Assembly: GCA_002440905.1 (NCBI GenBank)
Contig: DJWA01000024.1
Coordinates: 4,580 to 55,986, forward strand
DNA length: 51,407 nt
Direction: 5' to 3'
Origin: Candidatus Roizmanbacteria bacterium UBA6242
GTDB lineage: Bacteria; Patescibacteriota; Microgenomatia; UBA1406; GWC2-37-13
A program made the translations under genes and the position numbers. The notes beneath the pieces were generated by a model that was not told the origin of the DNA, made no database searches, and was given only the letters and a program-made list of their open reading frames with translations. Below are positions 32,562 through 41,175 of this stretch, piece after piece (position 1 is the first letter of the stretch; every line of letters starts with the position of its first letter).

Positions 32562-32590
32562 ATGTATTAAAAATTGTATAATAAACAAAT

Positions 32591-33904
32591 ATGAGCACAG
32601 CGCTTAAAGTTCAAAAATTAGCCGGATTCAGGGATTTTTTCGCGAGAGACGTCAAGGTGAGGGAGTTTGTCACCAATACCTTCAAACGTGTTTTTGAAAA
32701 GTACGGATATGAACCTTTGGAAACCCCTGCCCTTGAAAATAGCAATATTTATGTCGGAGAACTCGGGGACGAGGCCGAAAAACTGTTTTACAGGTTCAAA
32801 GACCAAGGAGGTCGGGACGTCATGTTGAAGTATGACGTGATGACCTCGATGTGCCGGGCGGTTGCCGAAAACATTAATAACATTCCTTTCCCCTACAAAA
32901 GGTATCAGATCCAGCCGGTATGGAGGAGCGAGAAACCACAAAAGGGTCGTTATCGCGAATTCACCCAGTGCGACGCCGATACGGTCGGAAGCGATTCTAT
33001 AATTTGTGATGCCGAATTTATCCAGATGGGAATCGAGGCTTTGACCGAGCTCGGATTCAAGGATTTCAGGGCAAATATCAACAACCGAAAGCTTATTCAA
33101 GCGGTGGTTTCGTATTCCGGAGCCAAAGACGAGCAGTTCATACCAATCTGCATCTCGGTCGACAAGTTGCCAAAAATCGGCCGGGAGGCTGTCAAGAAAG
33201 AACTCATGGAAAAACGTAAGATCGAATCTGACGTTGCCGACCGGATTCTTGACCTGGTCACGATAACCGGCGAAACGACCGCAATGCTTGATCAATTTGA
33301 GAAGAAGCTCAAAGACATTCCTATGGGAGTTGAGGCAATAAATGAACTTCGGACGATCTTCAATTATCTGAAGTCAGTCAACTTGGATAAAAAATATTAC
33401 CAGTTTGCGCCGTTTATAGCCCGAGGGCTTGCCTACTATACGGGACCCGTATGGGAGTTTGAGGTTATCGAGGGAGGAGTCGGGTCTGTTGCCGGGTGCG
33501 GAAGGTATGATAACATCATCGGCAAATTCGTCGGACGCGAAACGCCGGCAACTGGAGGTAGCTTCGGGATCGACCGGATTGTTGAGGTAATTAAGTCCCG
33601 CAACATGCTCCAATTGGAGTCCATGTCAGCAAAAGTTTTAGTAACGGTTTTTGAAGAAGGGCTTTTCGACAGATCACTTGAAGCGGCCGTTTACTTGAGG
33701 AAAAACAATATCAAGACATTCCTTTATCCGTCGATTAAGGAAAAACTTGACAAACAGATGAAGTACGCCAACAAGAAGGGGATTCCCTACGTTGTCATCG
33801 TCGGACCCGTCGAGTCGGAAAAAAATATATTCAAATTGAAGGACATGAAAACCGGAGAACAGAGGGAACTATCCCTGGAAGAACTCCTCAATTCCGTCAA
33901 ATAA
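32591..33904 (+). CDS. hisS: Histidyl-tRNA synthetase
   Basis: This is a 437-residue class II synthetase of normal length. Motif 1 lies in FKRVFEKYGYEPLETPALE. Motif 2 is QPVWRSEKPQKGRYREFTQC. The His-specific loop reads GLAYYTGPVWEFE, motif 3 lies near GGSFGIDRIVEVI, and the anticodon domain occupies the last 100 residues. It is predicted to be regulated by the upstream His-codon attenuator, although a TATAAT at 32577-32582, 8 bases before the ATG, could be a second promoter beyond the terminator. The release-factor gene follows 3 bases later. Confidence 0.96.
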   Translation: MSTALKVQKLAGFRDFFARDVKVREFVTNTFKRVFEKYGYEPLETPALENSNIYVGELGDEAEKLFYRFKDQGGRDVMLKYDVMTSMCRAVAENINNIPFPYKRYQIQPVWRSEKPQKGRYREFTQCDADTVGSDSIICDAEFIQMGIEALTELGFKDFRANINNRKLIQAVVSYSGAKDEQFIPICISVDKLPKIGREAVKKELMEKRKIESDVADRILDLVTITGETTAMLDQFEKKLKDIPMGVEAINELRTIFNYLKSVNLDKKYYQFAPFIARGLAYYTGPVWEFEVIEGGVGSVAGCGRYDNIIGKFVGRETPATGGSFGIDRIVEVIKSRNMLQLESMSAKVLVTVFEEGLFDRSLEAAVYLRKNNIKTFLYPSIKEKLDKQMKYANKKGIPYVVIVGPVESEKNIFKLKDMKTGEQRELSLEELLNSVK

Positions 33905-33907
33905 CAT

Positions 33908-34600
33908 ATGCAGATAAATCCGAATGTCGTAATTATTGAAGCCTTGCCCGGAGTCGGCGGGGACGAGTCGAAGCTCTGGATGAAGGAGCTCCTTTTGTCG
34001 TATATTCGTTTTGCCGAGAGGAGACTTATGAAGTTCGTTTACCTTGACGAGAATACGGTCAAGATTAAAGGCGAAGGTGCTTATGATTTTTTCAAGAACG
34101 AAACCGGCGTCCACCGTGTGCAACGGATACCATCTACCGAAAGAAAAGGAAGAATCCACACGTCAACTTGTATCATTGTAGTCTTGCCCCAGATAATCCA
34201 GTCTGGAATACGGCTAAGTCCGAACGAGATTGAATGGCAATTTTACAGATCAGGAGGCCACGGAGGACAAAACGTCAATAAGGTCTCAACCGCAGTAAGG
34301 TTAACTCATAAACCGACGGGCATCGTCACGACCGCTTCCCGTGAACGCCACCAGGAAGCCAACCGTCAGATAGCCATGGATCTTCTAATGGCCAAACTCG
34401 TGACTCTAGAAGAGGAGAAGAAAAAGGGAATGAGACATTCTTATGTTAAGGATGTAGGGATCGGGGACCGTGCCGAGAAAATAAGGACCTACAATTTTCC
34501 CCAAAATAGGCTGACCGATCATAGAATAAACAAGAGTTTCCATAACCTCGAAGACATTATTGAGGAAGGTAAGTGGGATAAGGTATTTACACGCAGTTAA
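33908..34600 (+). CDS. prfA: Class I release factor, RF1-type, lacking domain 1
   Basis: This 230-residue protein aligns with RF1 from the PGVGGDES stretch onward; standard RF1 is about 360 residues. The codon-reading tripeptide is PST (75-77, in RVQRIPSTERKGRIHTS), of the PxT class that reads UAA and UAG. The catalytic GGQ is at 119-121 (GGHGGQNVNKVST), and RTYNFPQNRLTDHRIN near the end is intact. The N-terminal domain 1, about 95 residues that contact the L7/L12 stalk base, is absent, and domain 2 is shortened. No upstream in-frame extension exists because hisS ends 3 bases before. Its position next to rpmE supports it being the main RF1. Confidence 0.85.
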   Translation: MQINPNVVIIEALPGVGGDESKLWMKELLLSYIRFAERRLMKFVYLDENTVKIKGEGAYDFFKNETGVHRVQRIPSTERKGRIHTSTCIIVVLPQIIQSGIRLSPNEIEWQFYRSGGHGGQNVNKVSTAVRLTHKPTGIVTTASRERHQEANRQIAMDLLMAKLVTLEEEKKKGMRHSYVKDVGIGDRAEKIRTYNFPQNRLTDHRINKSFHNLEDIIEEGKWDKVFTRS

Positions 34601-34631
34601 AGGGCTTGTCGTTTTTTTCAATACAAATAAG

Positions 34632-34661
34632 TTGAATAAAAGGGGAGCCATCTGTTATAAT
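34632..34661 (+). promoter_or_regulatory. rpmE promoter
   Basis: TTGAAT (34632-34637), an 18-base spacer and TATAAT (34656-34661) lie 9 bases before the rpmE ATG at 34671. Confidence 0.65.
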
Positions 34662-34670
34662 AGTTTTCTT

Positions 34671-34970
34671 ATGAAAGCGAACATCCATCCAACATATTAT
34701 CAGGAAGCAACCGTCATCTGCGCCTGCGGCAACAAATTCACGACGGGCTCAACCAAAGAGCACATCTCGGTTGAGGTATGCTACAAGTGCCATCCTTTAT
34801 ATACCGGAGAACACAGGTTCTTGGACGTGAAGGGAAGAGTCGAGACCTTTAAGAAGAAAATGCAGACGGCCGCCGCCTACAAGGCAACGAGTGCCGGAAA
34901 GAAGAACAAAAAGGGACAGAAAGACGAAAAAAAGGCCAAGTCGTTGAAAGAACTTTTGAGCGAATCGTAA
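34671..34970 (+). CDS. rpmE: 50S ribosomal protein L31
   Basis: This 99-residue protein has the zinc-type L31 core MKANIHPTYYQEATVICACG, then CYKCHPLYTGEHRFLDVKGRVETF. Four Cys (two in CAC, two in CYKC) form the zinc site. Typical L31 is about 70 residues; here a Lys/Ala-rich tail of about 30 residues is added. I use the ATG at 34671, directly after its promoter, and reject a longer frame that runs back into the release-factor gene. Confidence 0.93.
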   Translation: MKANIHPTYYQEATVICACGNKFTTGSTKEHISVEVCYKCHPLYTGEHRFLDVKGRVETFKKKMQTAAAYKATSAGKKNKKGQKDEKKAKSLKELLSES

Positions 34971-34999
34971 CTTGACCTCGACAAATAGAAAAATATTGA

Positions 35000-35098
35000 T
35001 ATAATTAATAGGTTCCTTAAGACCCGGGTTCAAATTAAAACTCTTAAAAAAGAGTTCCCCGGCGAACTTCCAGTTCTGACTGGAGAAGGGAAAACAAA
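35000..35098 (+). promoter_or_regulatory. rplJ-rplL leader, candidate L10 autoregulatory site
   Basis: A TATAAT at 35000-35005 (with TCGACA 16 bases upstream) starts a leader of about 87 bases, long for this window. It has a hairpin AACTCTT/AAGAGTT (about 35038-35055), then CTTCCAGT/ACTGGAGAAG around 35068-35088, and GGAGAAGGG before the ATG. Leaders of rplJ commonly bind L10-L12 for feedback control; whether this matches that consensus needs a covariance search. Confidence 0.5.
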
Positions 35099-35641
35099 AT
35101 GATACAACTAAAGAAAAAAACACAGGTAGATAATCTTACCGCTACTTTAAAAGAGAATGGCAATTTTCTTCTAGCCAAAATTGATAAAACAAGCCATAAG
35201 AATCTTGAAGCTTTAAGACGTGAACTTAGGAAAAATGCTTCGACAATTAAGGTCATCAAGAACTCATATTTTGAGAAAGCCGTCAATAAGTTGGCCCAAT
35301 CGGACAAAGCATATCTTGAACTCAAGAAGAACTTCCTACCTTTGACTTCCGCCTCCATGATCGTTTTTTTTGACAAGTCGTGGGACGCCGGTCTTAAGGC
35401 TTTCTATGAGTTTACCCTTAAAGAGAAAACCTTGTCGTTTAAACTGTCGCACCTGGATGACAACATCTATGGCGACACCGACACCGAAAAGATCGCCAAG
35501 CTACCGGGTCGCGACCAGCTGGTAGCCAAGATGTTGGGATCGATGATGTCGCCGATGTCGCATTTCGTATACGCTCTTAAATACAACACCAACAAATTAG
35601 TTTATGTTTTACAAGCAAAAGCAAAGGAGGTGAAATCATAA
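35099..35641 (+). CDS. rplJ: 50S ribosomal protein L10
   Basis: This is a 180-residue stalk-base protein. The N-terminal RNA-binding domain has IKVIKNSYFEKAVNK-type sequence, matching the TVVKNTLARRA region of L10. The C-terminal helices (QLVAKMLGSMMSPMSHFVYALKY) bind L7/L12 dimers. rplL starts directly after its stop, and the strong AGGAGGTGA inside the end of rplJ serves rplL. Confidence 0.93.
   Translation: MIQLKKKTQVDNLTATLKENGNFLLAKIDKTSHKNLEALRRELRKNASTIKVIKNSYFEKAVNKLAQSDKAYLELKKNFLPLTSASMIVFFDKSWDAGLKAFYEFTLKEKTLSFKLSHLDDNIYGDTDTEKIAKLPGRDQLVAKMLGSMMSPMSHFVYALKYNTNKLVYVLQAKAKEVKS
35625..35633 (+). promoter_or_regulatory. Strong Shine-Dalgarno for rplL
   Basis: AGGAGGTGA, nearly full complementarity to the 16S 3' end, lies 8 bases before the rplL ATG. 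It stands out because most genes in this window lack any such site, and it fits the need for several L7/L12 copies per ribosome. Confidence 0.8.
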
Positions 35642-36037
35642 ATGTCAGAAACAAAATTAGCCGAAAAACTACAGAAAATTGCGACAGAAATAGAAGCATT
35701 GACAGTAGTCGAAATGGCAGACTTAGCCAAGTATTTGGAAGATAAGTTCGGAGTTTCCGCTATGCCGGTTGCCGCTGCCGCGCCCGCTGCCGCTGGAGCA
35801 CCCGCTGCCGCTGCTGAGGAAAAAACTTCATTCACCGTCGTGTTGACCGCATCTGGTGACAACAAACTAGGAGTCATCAAGGCTGTCCGCGAAATCCTGC
35901 CCAATTTGGGACTTATGGATGCCAAGAAATTGGTCGAATCCGCTCCTAAAGATCTTTTAACAGACGTCAAGAAAGAACAAGCTGAAGAAGCAAAGAAAAA
36001 GGTTGAAGCCGCAGGAGGAAAGGTTGAATTGAAATAA
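35642..36037 (+). CDS. rplL: 50S ribosomal protein L7/L12
   Basis: This is a 131-residue protein. The N-terminal dimerisation domain (TVVEMADLAKYLEDKFGV) is followed by an Ala/Pro-rich hinge (about 40-60) and the C-terminal factor-binding domain (VIKAVREILPNLGLMDAKKLVE, then KKVEAAGGKVELK). It recruits translation GTPases to the stalk. It is expressed with rplJ through an exceptionally strong Shine-Dalgarno. Confidence 0.96.
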   Translation: MSETKLAEKLQKIATEIEALTVVEMADLAKYLEDKFGVSAMPVAAAAPAAAGAPAAAAEEKTSFTVVLTASGDNKLGVIKAVREILPNLGLMDAKKLVESAPKDLLTDVKKEQAEEAKKKVEAAGGKVELK

Positions 36038-36120
36038 ATCCGAAATCCAAAATAAGAAATTCGAAACAGTTCTAATTGTTCGAATTTGTTTCGGATTTCG
36101 ACTCTTTGAGTTTCGGATTT
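36038..36120. repeat. Nested direct and inverted repeats between rplL and gyrB
   Basis: The 98-base gap holds AAATTCGAA and TTCGAATTT around a short loop, an outer CGAAATCC/GGATTTCG pairing, and a direct repeat TTTCGGATTTC occurring twice. It could be a weak terminator for rplL or a small interspersed palindromic repeat. The gyrB -10 box follows at 36125-36130. Confidence 0.5.
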
Positions 36121-36135
36121 CAGGTATAATAACAT

Positions 36136-38079
36136 ATGGCAAAAAAGACATCATCTTCTGATTACGGAGCCGAATCCATCGTTGTTCTTGAAGGCCTCGA
36201 ACCAGTAAGAAAGCGTCCGGCGATGTACATTGGGACTACCTCACAATACGGAATAAACCACTGCTTGAACGAAATTATCGACAACTCCATAGACGAAGCC
36301 CTGGCCGGATTTTGTCATAACGTCGAAATCCGCATTGAAAAAAACGATTACCTGACGGTCTTTGACGACGGAAGAGGAATTCCCGTTGACAAGGTCCCCA
36401 AATACAACGTGTCCGCCTTGGAGTTGGTTTTCACCAAGCTTCACGCCGGAGGTAAGTTCAATGTCGGAGCCTACAAAGTGTCAGGAGGACTTCACGGAGT
36501 CGGAGCCTCAGTTGTTAACGCGTTGTCGACCCACATAATCGTTGAAGTTAGGCGAGACGGCAAGCTTTACCGCCAGGAATACCGGAAGGGAAAGCCCGAA
36601 GGCCCGGTCAAGGTTGTCAAGGAATCTATAATTGGTTTCAACTACAAGGTTGGGACGGCAATTTCCTTTATCCCGGATCCCGAGATATTTAAGGAAACTA
36701 TCGAACTCAACTACAACATCTTCAAAAAACAAGTAAAGGAAAGAGCTTATCTTATAAACAACGTATTCTTCAGAGTATATAACCACAAAAACGGAGACAA
36801 ATTCGCATACTTCTTTGACGGGGGAATCATATCTCTCATCCGCGACCTGAATCGCGGCAAGAAGGTCCTCCACGAACCGGTTTACGTCAGGAAACAGGTC
36901 GACGACAAAGAAGTTGAAGTTGTTATTCAATACAACGATTCCATAAACGAAAACATCCATTCATTCGTCAATGTCATCAACACCCACGAAGGTGGAACCC
37001 ATTTGACAGGATTTAAAACCGCCATAACCCGCGCGATAAACAATTACGCCAAGAAAGAGTTTGATACCGGCAAAAACGGTATCGACACCTTCACAGGGGA
37101 TGACGTCAAGGAAGGTTTGACCGCGATCGTTTATGTCAAAATGCCGGCAACCAACCTCCAATTTGAAGGACAAACAAAAACCAAGCTTGGAAACTCCGAA
37201 GTTCAGACGATTGTCCAACAGACGGTCTTTGAATTCCTGGAGACCCATTTTGAGGAAAACCCGAAAGTCGCAAGGGACATCTTGGGCAAAATTTTCCTGG
37301 CCCAGAAAGCCCGACTGGCCGCCAAAGCCGCCAAAGAAGCTGTTTTGAGAAAAGGCGCCTTGGAAGGGGCAACTCTTCCTGGAAAGCTTGCAGACTGCCA
37401 GGAAAAGGATCCGGCCTTATCCGAACTATTTATGGTCGAGGGTAACTCAGCCGGTGGTACCGCAAAACAAGGACGAAACCGGAAATACCAGGCAATATTG
37501 CCCCTAAGGGGTAAGGTCCTCAATACCGAGCGTGCCTATCTTGACCGGGTGTTGTCATTTAAGGAACTAAAGGATTTGGTCATCGCCTTGGGATGCGGAA
37601 TCGGGGAGAATGTCGATTACTCCAAACTTAGATATCACAAAATCGTCATTATGACCGACGCTGACGTTGATGGAGAACATATCATGACGCTACTTCTGAC
37701 TTTTTTCTTCCGCCATATGCCGGACGTCATCAACAAAGGCCATCTTTTCATTGCCCAACCACCGCTTTTTAAGATTTCCGCTGGAAAGAAGGTCGCCTAT
37801 GCCTACTCAGACGATGAGCGCGATGTGATCATCAAGGATCTGACCGTAAAACTAAAAACCAGTAATTTCAACATTCAGCGCTATAAAGGACTTGGAGAAA
37901 TGAATCCGGAGCAGCTTTGGGAGACAACCATGAATCCCGAGAACCGGATACTAAAACAAGTAGCCATAGGAGACGCCCAGGAAGCTGATTACGTATTCTC
38001 TATGTTGATGGGCGACGAGGTACCACCTCGTAAAAAATTTATCGTCACCCACGCCAAAATGGCGAGCCTGGATTTTTGA
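36136..38079 (+). CDS. gyrB: DNA gyrase subunit B
   Basis: This 647-residue GHKL ATPase subunit of type II topoisomerase has ATP-binding motifs EIIDNSIDEA, DDGRGIPVD and GGLHGVGASVVNAL. The transducer Lys region QTKTKLGN is present. The Toprim domain has VEGNSAGGTAKQGR (the usual form is EGDSAGG, so Asp to Asn) and MTDADVDGEHI. It ends in RYKGLGEMNPEQLWETTM. It works with GyrA to introduce negative supercoils. The TATAAT at 36125-36130 is 5 bases before the ATG. Confidence 0.96.
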   Translation: MAKKTSSSDYGAESIVVLEGLEPVRKRPAMYIGTTSQYGINHCLNEIIDNSIDEALAGFCHNVEIRIEKNDYLTVFDDGRGIPVDKVPKYNVSALELVFTKLHAGGKFNVGAYKVSGGLHGVGASVVNALSTHIIVEVRRDGKLYRQEYRKGKPEGPVKVVKESIIGFNYKVGTAISFIPDPEIFKETIELNYNIFKKQVKERAYLINNVFFRVYNHKNGDKFAYFFDGGIISLIRDLNRGKKVLHEPVYVRKQVDDKEVEVVIQYNDSINENIHSFVNVINTHEGGTHLTGFKTAITRAINNYAKKEFDTGKNGIDTFTGDDVKEGLTAIVYVKMPATNLQFEGQTKTKLGNSEVQTIVQQTVFEFLETHFEENPKVARDILGKIFLAQKARLAAKAAKEAVLRKGALEGATLPGKLADCQEKDPALSELFMVEGNSAGGTAKQGRNRKYQAILPLRGKVLNTERAYLDRVLSFKELKDLVIALGCGIGENVDYSKLRYHKIVIMTDADVDGEHIMTLLLTFFFRHMPDVINKGHLFIAQPPLFKISAGKKVAYAYSDDERDVIIKDLTVKLKTSNFNIQRYKGLGEMNPEQLWETTMNPENRILKQVAIGDAQEADYVFSMLMGDEVPPRKKFIVTHAKMASLDF

Positions 38080-38104
38080 TTGAGTTAATAATTAATTTTT
38101 TCTT

Positions 38105-38617
38105 ATGCATATATCAAAACTGTCGGCAGGAAAAAACCCACCTGATGAGGTTAACGTATTTGTAGAGATCCCACAGGGTTCGAGCATCAAATACGAACTG
38201 GATAAGGAATCCGGGGTCGTTATGGTCGACCGCTTTAACTTTACAGCAATGTTCTATCCCTTCAATTACGGTTTCGTCCCCCAGACGCACGCAGAAGACG
38301 GTGATCCGGTTGACGTTTTGGTGATCTCAAGTTATTCGGTCGCACCAGGAACGGTTATTCCCTCCAGACCCATCGGAATGCTTGAAATGGAAGACGAGGC
38401 GGGAATCGACACCAAGATATTAGCCGTTCCAACAGCAAAAGTTGATCCGTTTTATGCTCATATAAAGGATATTTCGGATCTTGATGAAGCAACCAAAAAT
38501 AAAATAAAGCATTTCTTTAATCATTACAAGGAGCTCGAACCTGGTAAATGGGTTAAGCTCAAAAACTTTTTGGGACGCGAAGATGCTTTGAAATCCATCA
38601 AAAAAGGATTAGAATAA
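38105..38617 (+). CDS. ppa: Inorganic pyrophosphatase (soluble, family I)
   Basis: This 170-residue enzyme hydrolyses pyrophosphate. Family I signatures are present: VFVEIPQGSSIKYELDKESG, YPFNYGFVPQT, then EDGDPVDVLVIS with the metal-binding Asp cluster, and KVDPFYAHIKDISDL. The length matches bacterial family I enzymes. It sits between gyrB and gyrA with short gaps (25 and 14 bases), probably in one transcript. Confidence 0.96.
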   Translation: MHISKLSAGKNPPDEVNVFVEIPQGSSIKYELDKESGVVMVDRFNFTAMFYPFNYGFVPQTHAEDGDPVDVLVISSYSVAPGTVIPSRPIGMLEMEDEAGIDTKILAVPTAKVDPFYAHIKDISDLDEATKNKIKHFFNHYKELEPGKWVKLKNFLGREDALKSIKKGLE

Positions 38618-38631
38618 TATTTTGATTTTTT

Positions 38632-41145
38632 ATGGCAGGAACCGACACAGCTAAAAACATACAGGTCGCGGAGATCACAACCGAAATGAAGCGGTCGTAT
38701 TTGGATTACGCGATGTCAGTTATTGTGTCGCGAGCCCTTCCTGACGTCCGCGACGGCTTGAAGCCTGTCCATAGACGTATCCTTTATGCGATGCATAAAC
38801 TTGGCCTGTCGCATTCAGCCCGGTATTCCAAATCTGCAAAAGTTGTCGGAGAAGTCTTAGGTAAATACCACCCACACGGTGACTCGTCAGTTTATGAAGC
38901 CTTGGCCCGTTTGGCCCAAGATTTTTCGATGAGATATCCTTTGATCAAAGGTCAAGGAAACTTCGGTTCAGTTGACGGAGATCCTCCGGCGGCCATGCGT
39001 TATACCGAAGCCAAGCTCGCCAAAATATCTGAAGAAATGGTTGTCGATCTTGAAAAAGAAACCGTTGACTGGATCGACAACTTCGACGGAACCTTAAAGG
39101 AACCTGTATATCTACCGGCCAAGCTTCCGAACCTTCTTTTGATGGGAGCCGAAGGTATTGCCGTCGGAATGGCCACAAAGATTCCTCCTCATAATTTGGG
39201 TGAGCTCGTTGACGCCATCGTTCATTTGGTCGACAATGCCAAATTGACGTCTGAAAAAGGCCACAAACCCAAGGACGCCCGCGAAGGCGCAAAAAACCTC
39301 GGATTCGGGATTGAGGTCGAGGAACTTATGCAATTTGTAAAGGGTCCGGACTTTCCGACTTCAGGAATAATATACGGGGCTGCCGACATTAAGCAGGCAT
39401 ATTTGACGGGACGCGGATCCATGATGGTAAGAGCTAAGATAGAGGACGAGGACTTAGGCCACGGAAAAACCGCCATCATCGTCACCGAGATTCCTTATCA
39501 GGTCAATAAATCAGCGCTCGTTGAAAAGATCGCCCACTTGGCTACCGACAAAAAAATTGTTGGAATTTCTGATCTTCGCGATGAGTCGAGCCGGGAGGGA
39601 ATAAGGATCGTTATCGAGTTGAAACGCGACGCCTCATACAAAAAAGTCGTCAACAATTTATTCAAATTTACGGAACTTCAGACTTCGTTCCCGATGAACA
39701 TCGTCTGTCTCGTTGACGGAATTCCCCAGACACTGGGTCTGAAATCAATACTTGAAATCTACGTCAAGCACCGGGTTGACGTTGTTGTCAAAAGAAGCGA
39801 ATTTGAACTTAAGGCCGCCAAGGCGCGCGCCCATATTCTTGAAGGTTATCTTATTGCCCTTGATAACATCGACGAAGTCGTCGAGATCATCAAGAAATCA
39901 AAAGACGAAGCCACCGCGAAGGCAGCCCTTATGAAGAAATTCGGCCTATCGGACCTTCAATCACAGGCGATTCTTGACATGCAACTTAAGAGACTCACCG
40001 GTCTTGAAAGATCCAAGATCGAGGACGAACTGGCTATGCTCAAGGAAACTATCACGTACCTTGAGTCTTTGCTTAAAGACGTATTTAAGGTATTGAAGGT
40101 CATCAAGGACGAAGTCCTCTACCTTAAGGATAAATACGGAGACGAAAGGCGAACAAAAATTGTCAAGGCTAGGCCAGGAGAGATTACCGACGAGGAACTA
40201 ATCGAAAACAAGGAAGTTATTGTTGTTTTGACCAAAGAGGGATATATAAAGCAGGTGCCGCGCGAAACCTTCAGGGTCCAGCACCGAGGAGGCAAGGGCG
40301 TCGCCGGTATCGAGACCAAAGAGACTGACAATGTCTATTACATCACAACGGTAATGACACACGACTATATGCTTTTCTTCACCAACCAAGGTCGGGTATT
40401 CCAGACCCGTGTTTGGGACGTACCGGTTGGATCGCGAACTTCAAAAGGAAAGGCCGTCATCAACCTTATTTCCTTAAAACCGGAAGAAAAAATCACGTCG
40501 ATTTTAAGCTACGACAACACCAAACTCGAGAACGCCGATAAGATGTTTGTTGTCATGTCGACAAAACTCGGTACCGTCAAGAAATCTTCCTTTAAAGATT
40601 ACTCAAACATAAGGACCAACGGAATTATCGCCATAAGGCTTGAGAAAAACGACGAACTCTTGTGGGTCAAACTGACTGACGGAAAGGAAAACGTTATCCT
40701 TATTTCTAAAAACGGTAAGGGAATTGTATTCAAGGAAAAGGAAATCAGGCCGACGGGACGAGCCAGTATCGGAGTCAAGGGAATGGACCTAGGACCCGAT
40801 AACCAGGTCATCGCCGCCGACGTTTTTCCGGATGATGATTTCAAGAAAGATATCTTCATTATAGGCGATCGAGGAATAGGTAAGAAAACAAAGCTCTCAA
40901 ATTTCAAGGGTCAACACAAGGGTGGTAAGGGAGTCAAGACAGCAGAAATTGACGCCAAATTTGGTCACATTGCCTATTCTTCAATCATCCAGCCTGAGGA
41001 CCAGACGCTCATCATGACCTCGGCCGGGGGACAGATCGTCAAAATCGAGCTGTCGTCAATCCCATCAAGGTCTCGTACCGCAAAAGGGGTCATCCTCATG
41101 AGACTAGATAAACAGGATAAAGTCACCTCCGCCACCATGGTCTAA
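38632..41145 (+). CDS. gyrA: DNA gyrase subunit A
   Basis: This is an 837-residue topoisomerase subunit. The start SYLDYAMSVIVSRALPDVRD is typical, the quinolone-region KYHPHGDSSVYEALARLAQ is intact, and the catalytic Tyr is in MRYTEAK. The C-terminal beta-pinwheel contains a GyrA-box-like QHRGGKGVAG (Q.RGGKG), which supports gyrase rather than topoisomerase IV. It pairs with gyrB upstream. No SD is seen before its ATG. Confidence 0.96.
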   Translation: MAGTDTAKNIQVAEITTEMKRSYLDYAMSVIVSRALPDVRDGLKPVHRRILYAMHKLGLSHSARYSKSAKVVGEVLGKYHPHGDSSVYEALARLAQDFSMRYPLIKGQGNFGSVDGDPPAAMRYTEAKLAKISEEMVVDLEKETVDWIDNFDGTLKEPVYLPAKLPNLLLMGAEGIAVGMATKIPPHNLGELVDAIVHLVDNAKLTSEKGHKPKDAREGAKNLGFGIEVEELMQFVKGPDFPTSGIIYGAADIKQAYLTGRGSMMVRAKIEDEDLGHGKTAIIVTEIPYQVNKSALVEKIAHLATDKKIVGISDLRDESSREGIRIVIELKRDASYKKVVNNLFKFTELQTSFPMNIVCLVDGIPQTLGLKSILEIYVKHRVDVVVKRSEFELKAAKARAHILEGYLIALDNIDEVVEIIKKSKDEATAKAALMKKFGLSDLQSQAILDMQLKRLTGLERSKIEDELAMLKETITYLESLLKDVFKVLKVIKDEVLYLKDKYGDERRTKIVKARPGEITDEELIENKEVIVVLTKEGYIKQVPRETFRVQHRGGKGVAGIETKETDNVYYITTVMTHDYMLFFTNQGRVFQTRVWDVPVGSRTSKGKAVINLISLKPEEKITSILSYDNTKLENADKMFVVMSTKLGTVKKSSFKDYSNIRTNGIIAIRLEKNDELLWVKLTDGKENVILISKNGKGIVFKEKEIRPTGRASIGVKGMDLGPDNQVIAADVFPDDDFKKDIFIIGDRGIGKKTKLSNFKGQHKGGKGVKTAEIDAKFGHIAYSSIIQPEDQTLIMTSAGGQIVKIELSSIPSRSRTAKGVILMRLDKQDKVTSATMV

Positions 41146-41175
41146 CTGTAAGGAATATGGTATAATTAGCCATTA

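Noticed and set aside
32618..33295. 225-codon minus-strand frame inside hisS
   Set aside because: It is antisense to a conserved synthetase core, with no motifs and no promoter.
34560..34670. N-terminally extended L31 of 136 residues
   Set aside because: The extension runs back into the release-factor gene and across the rpmE promoter. The canonical L31 start MKANIHP lies at 34671.
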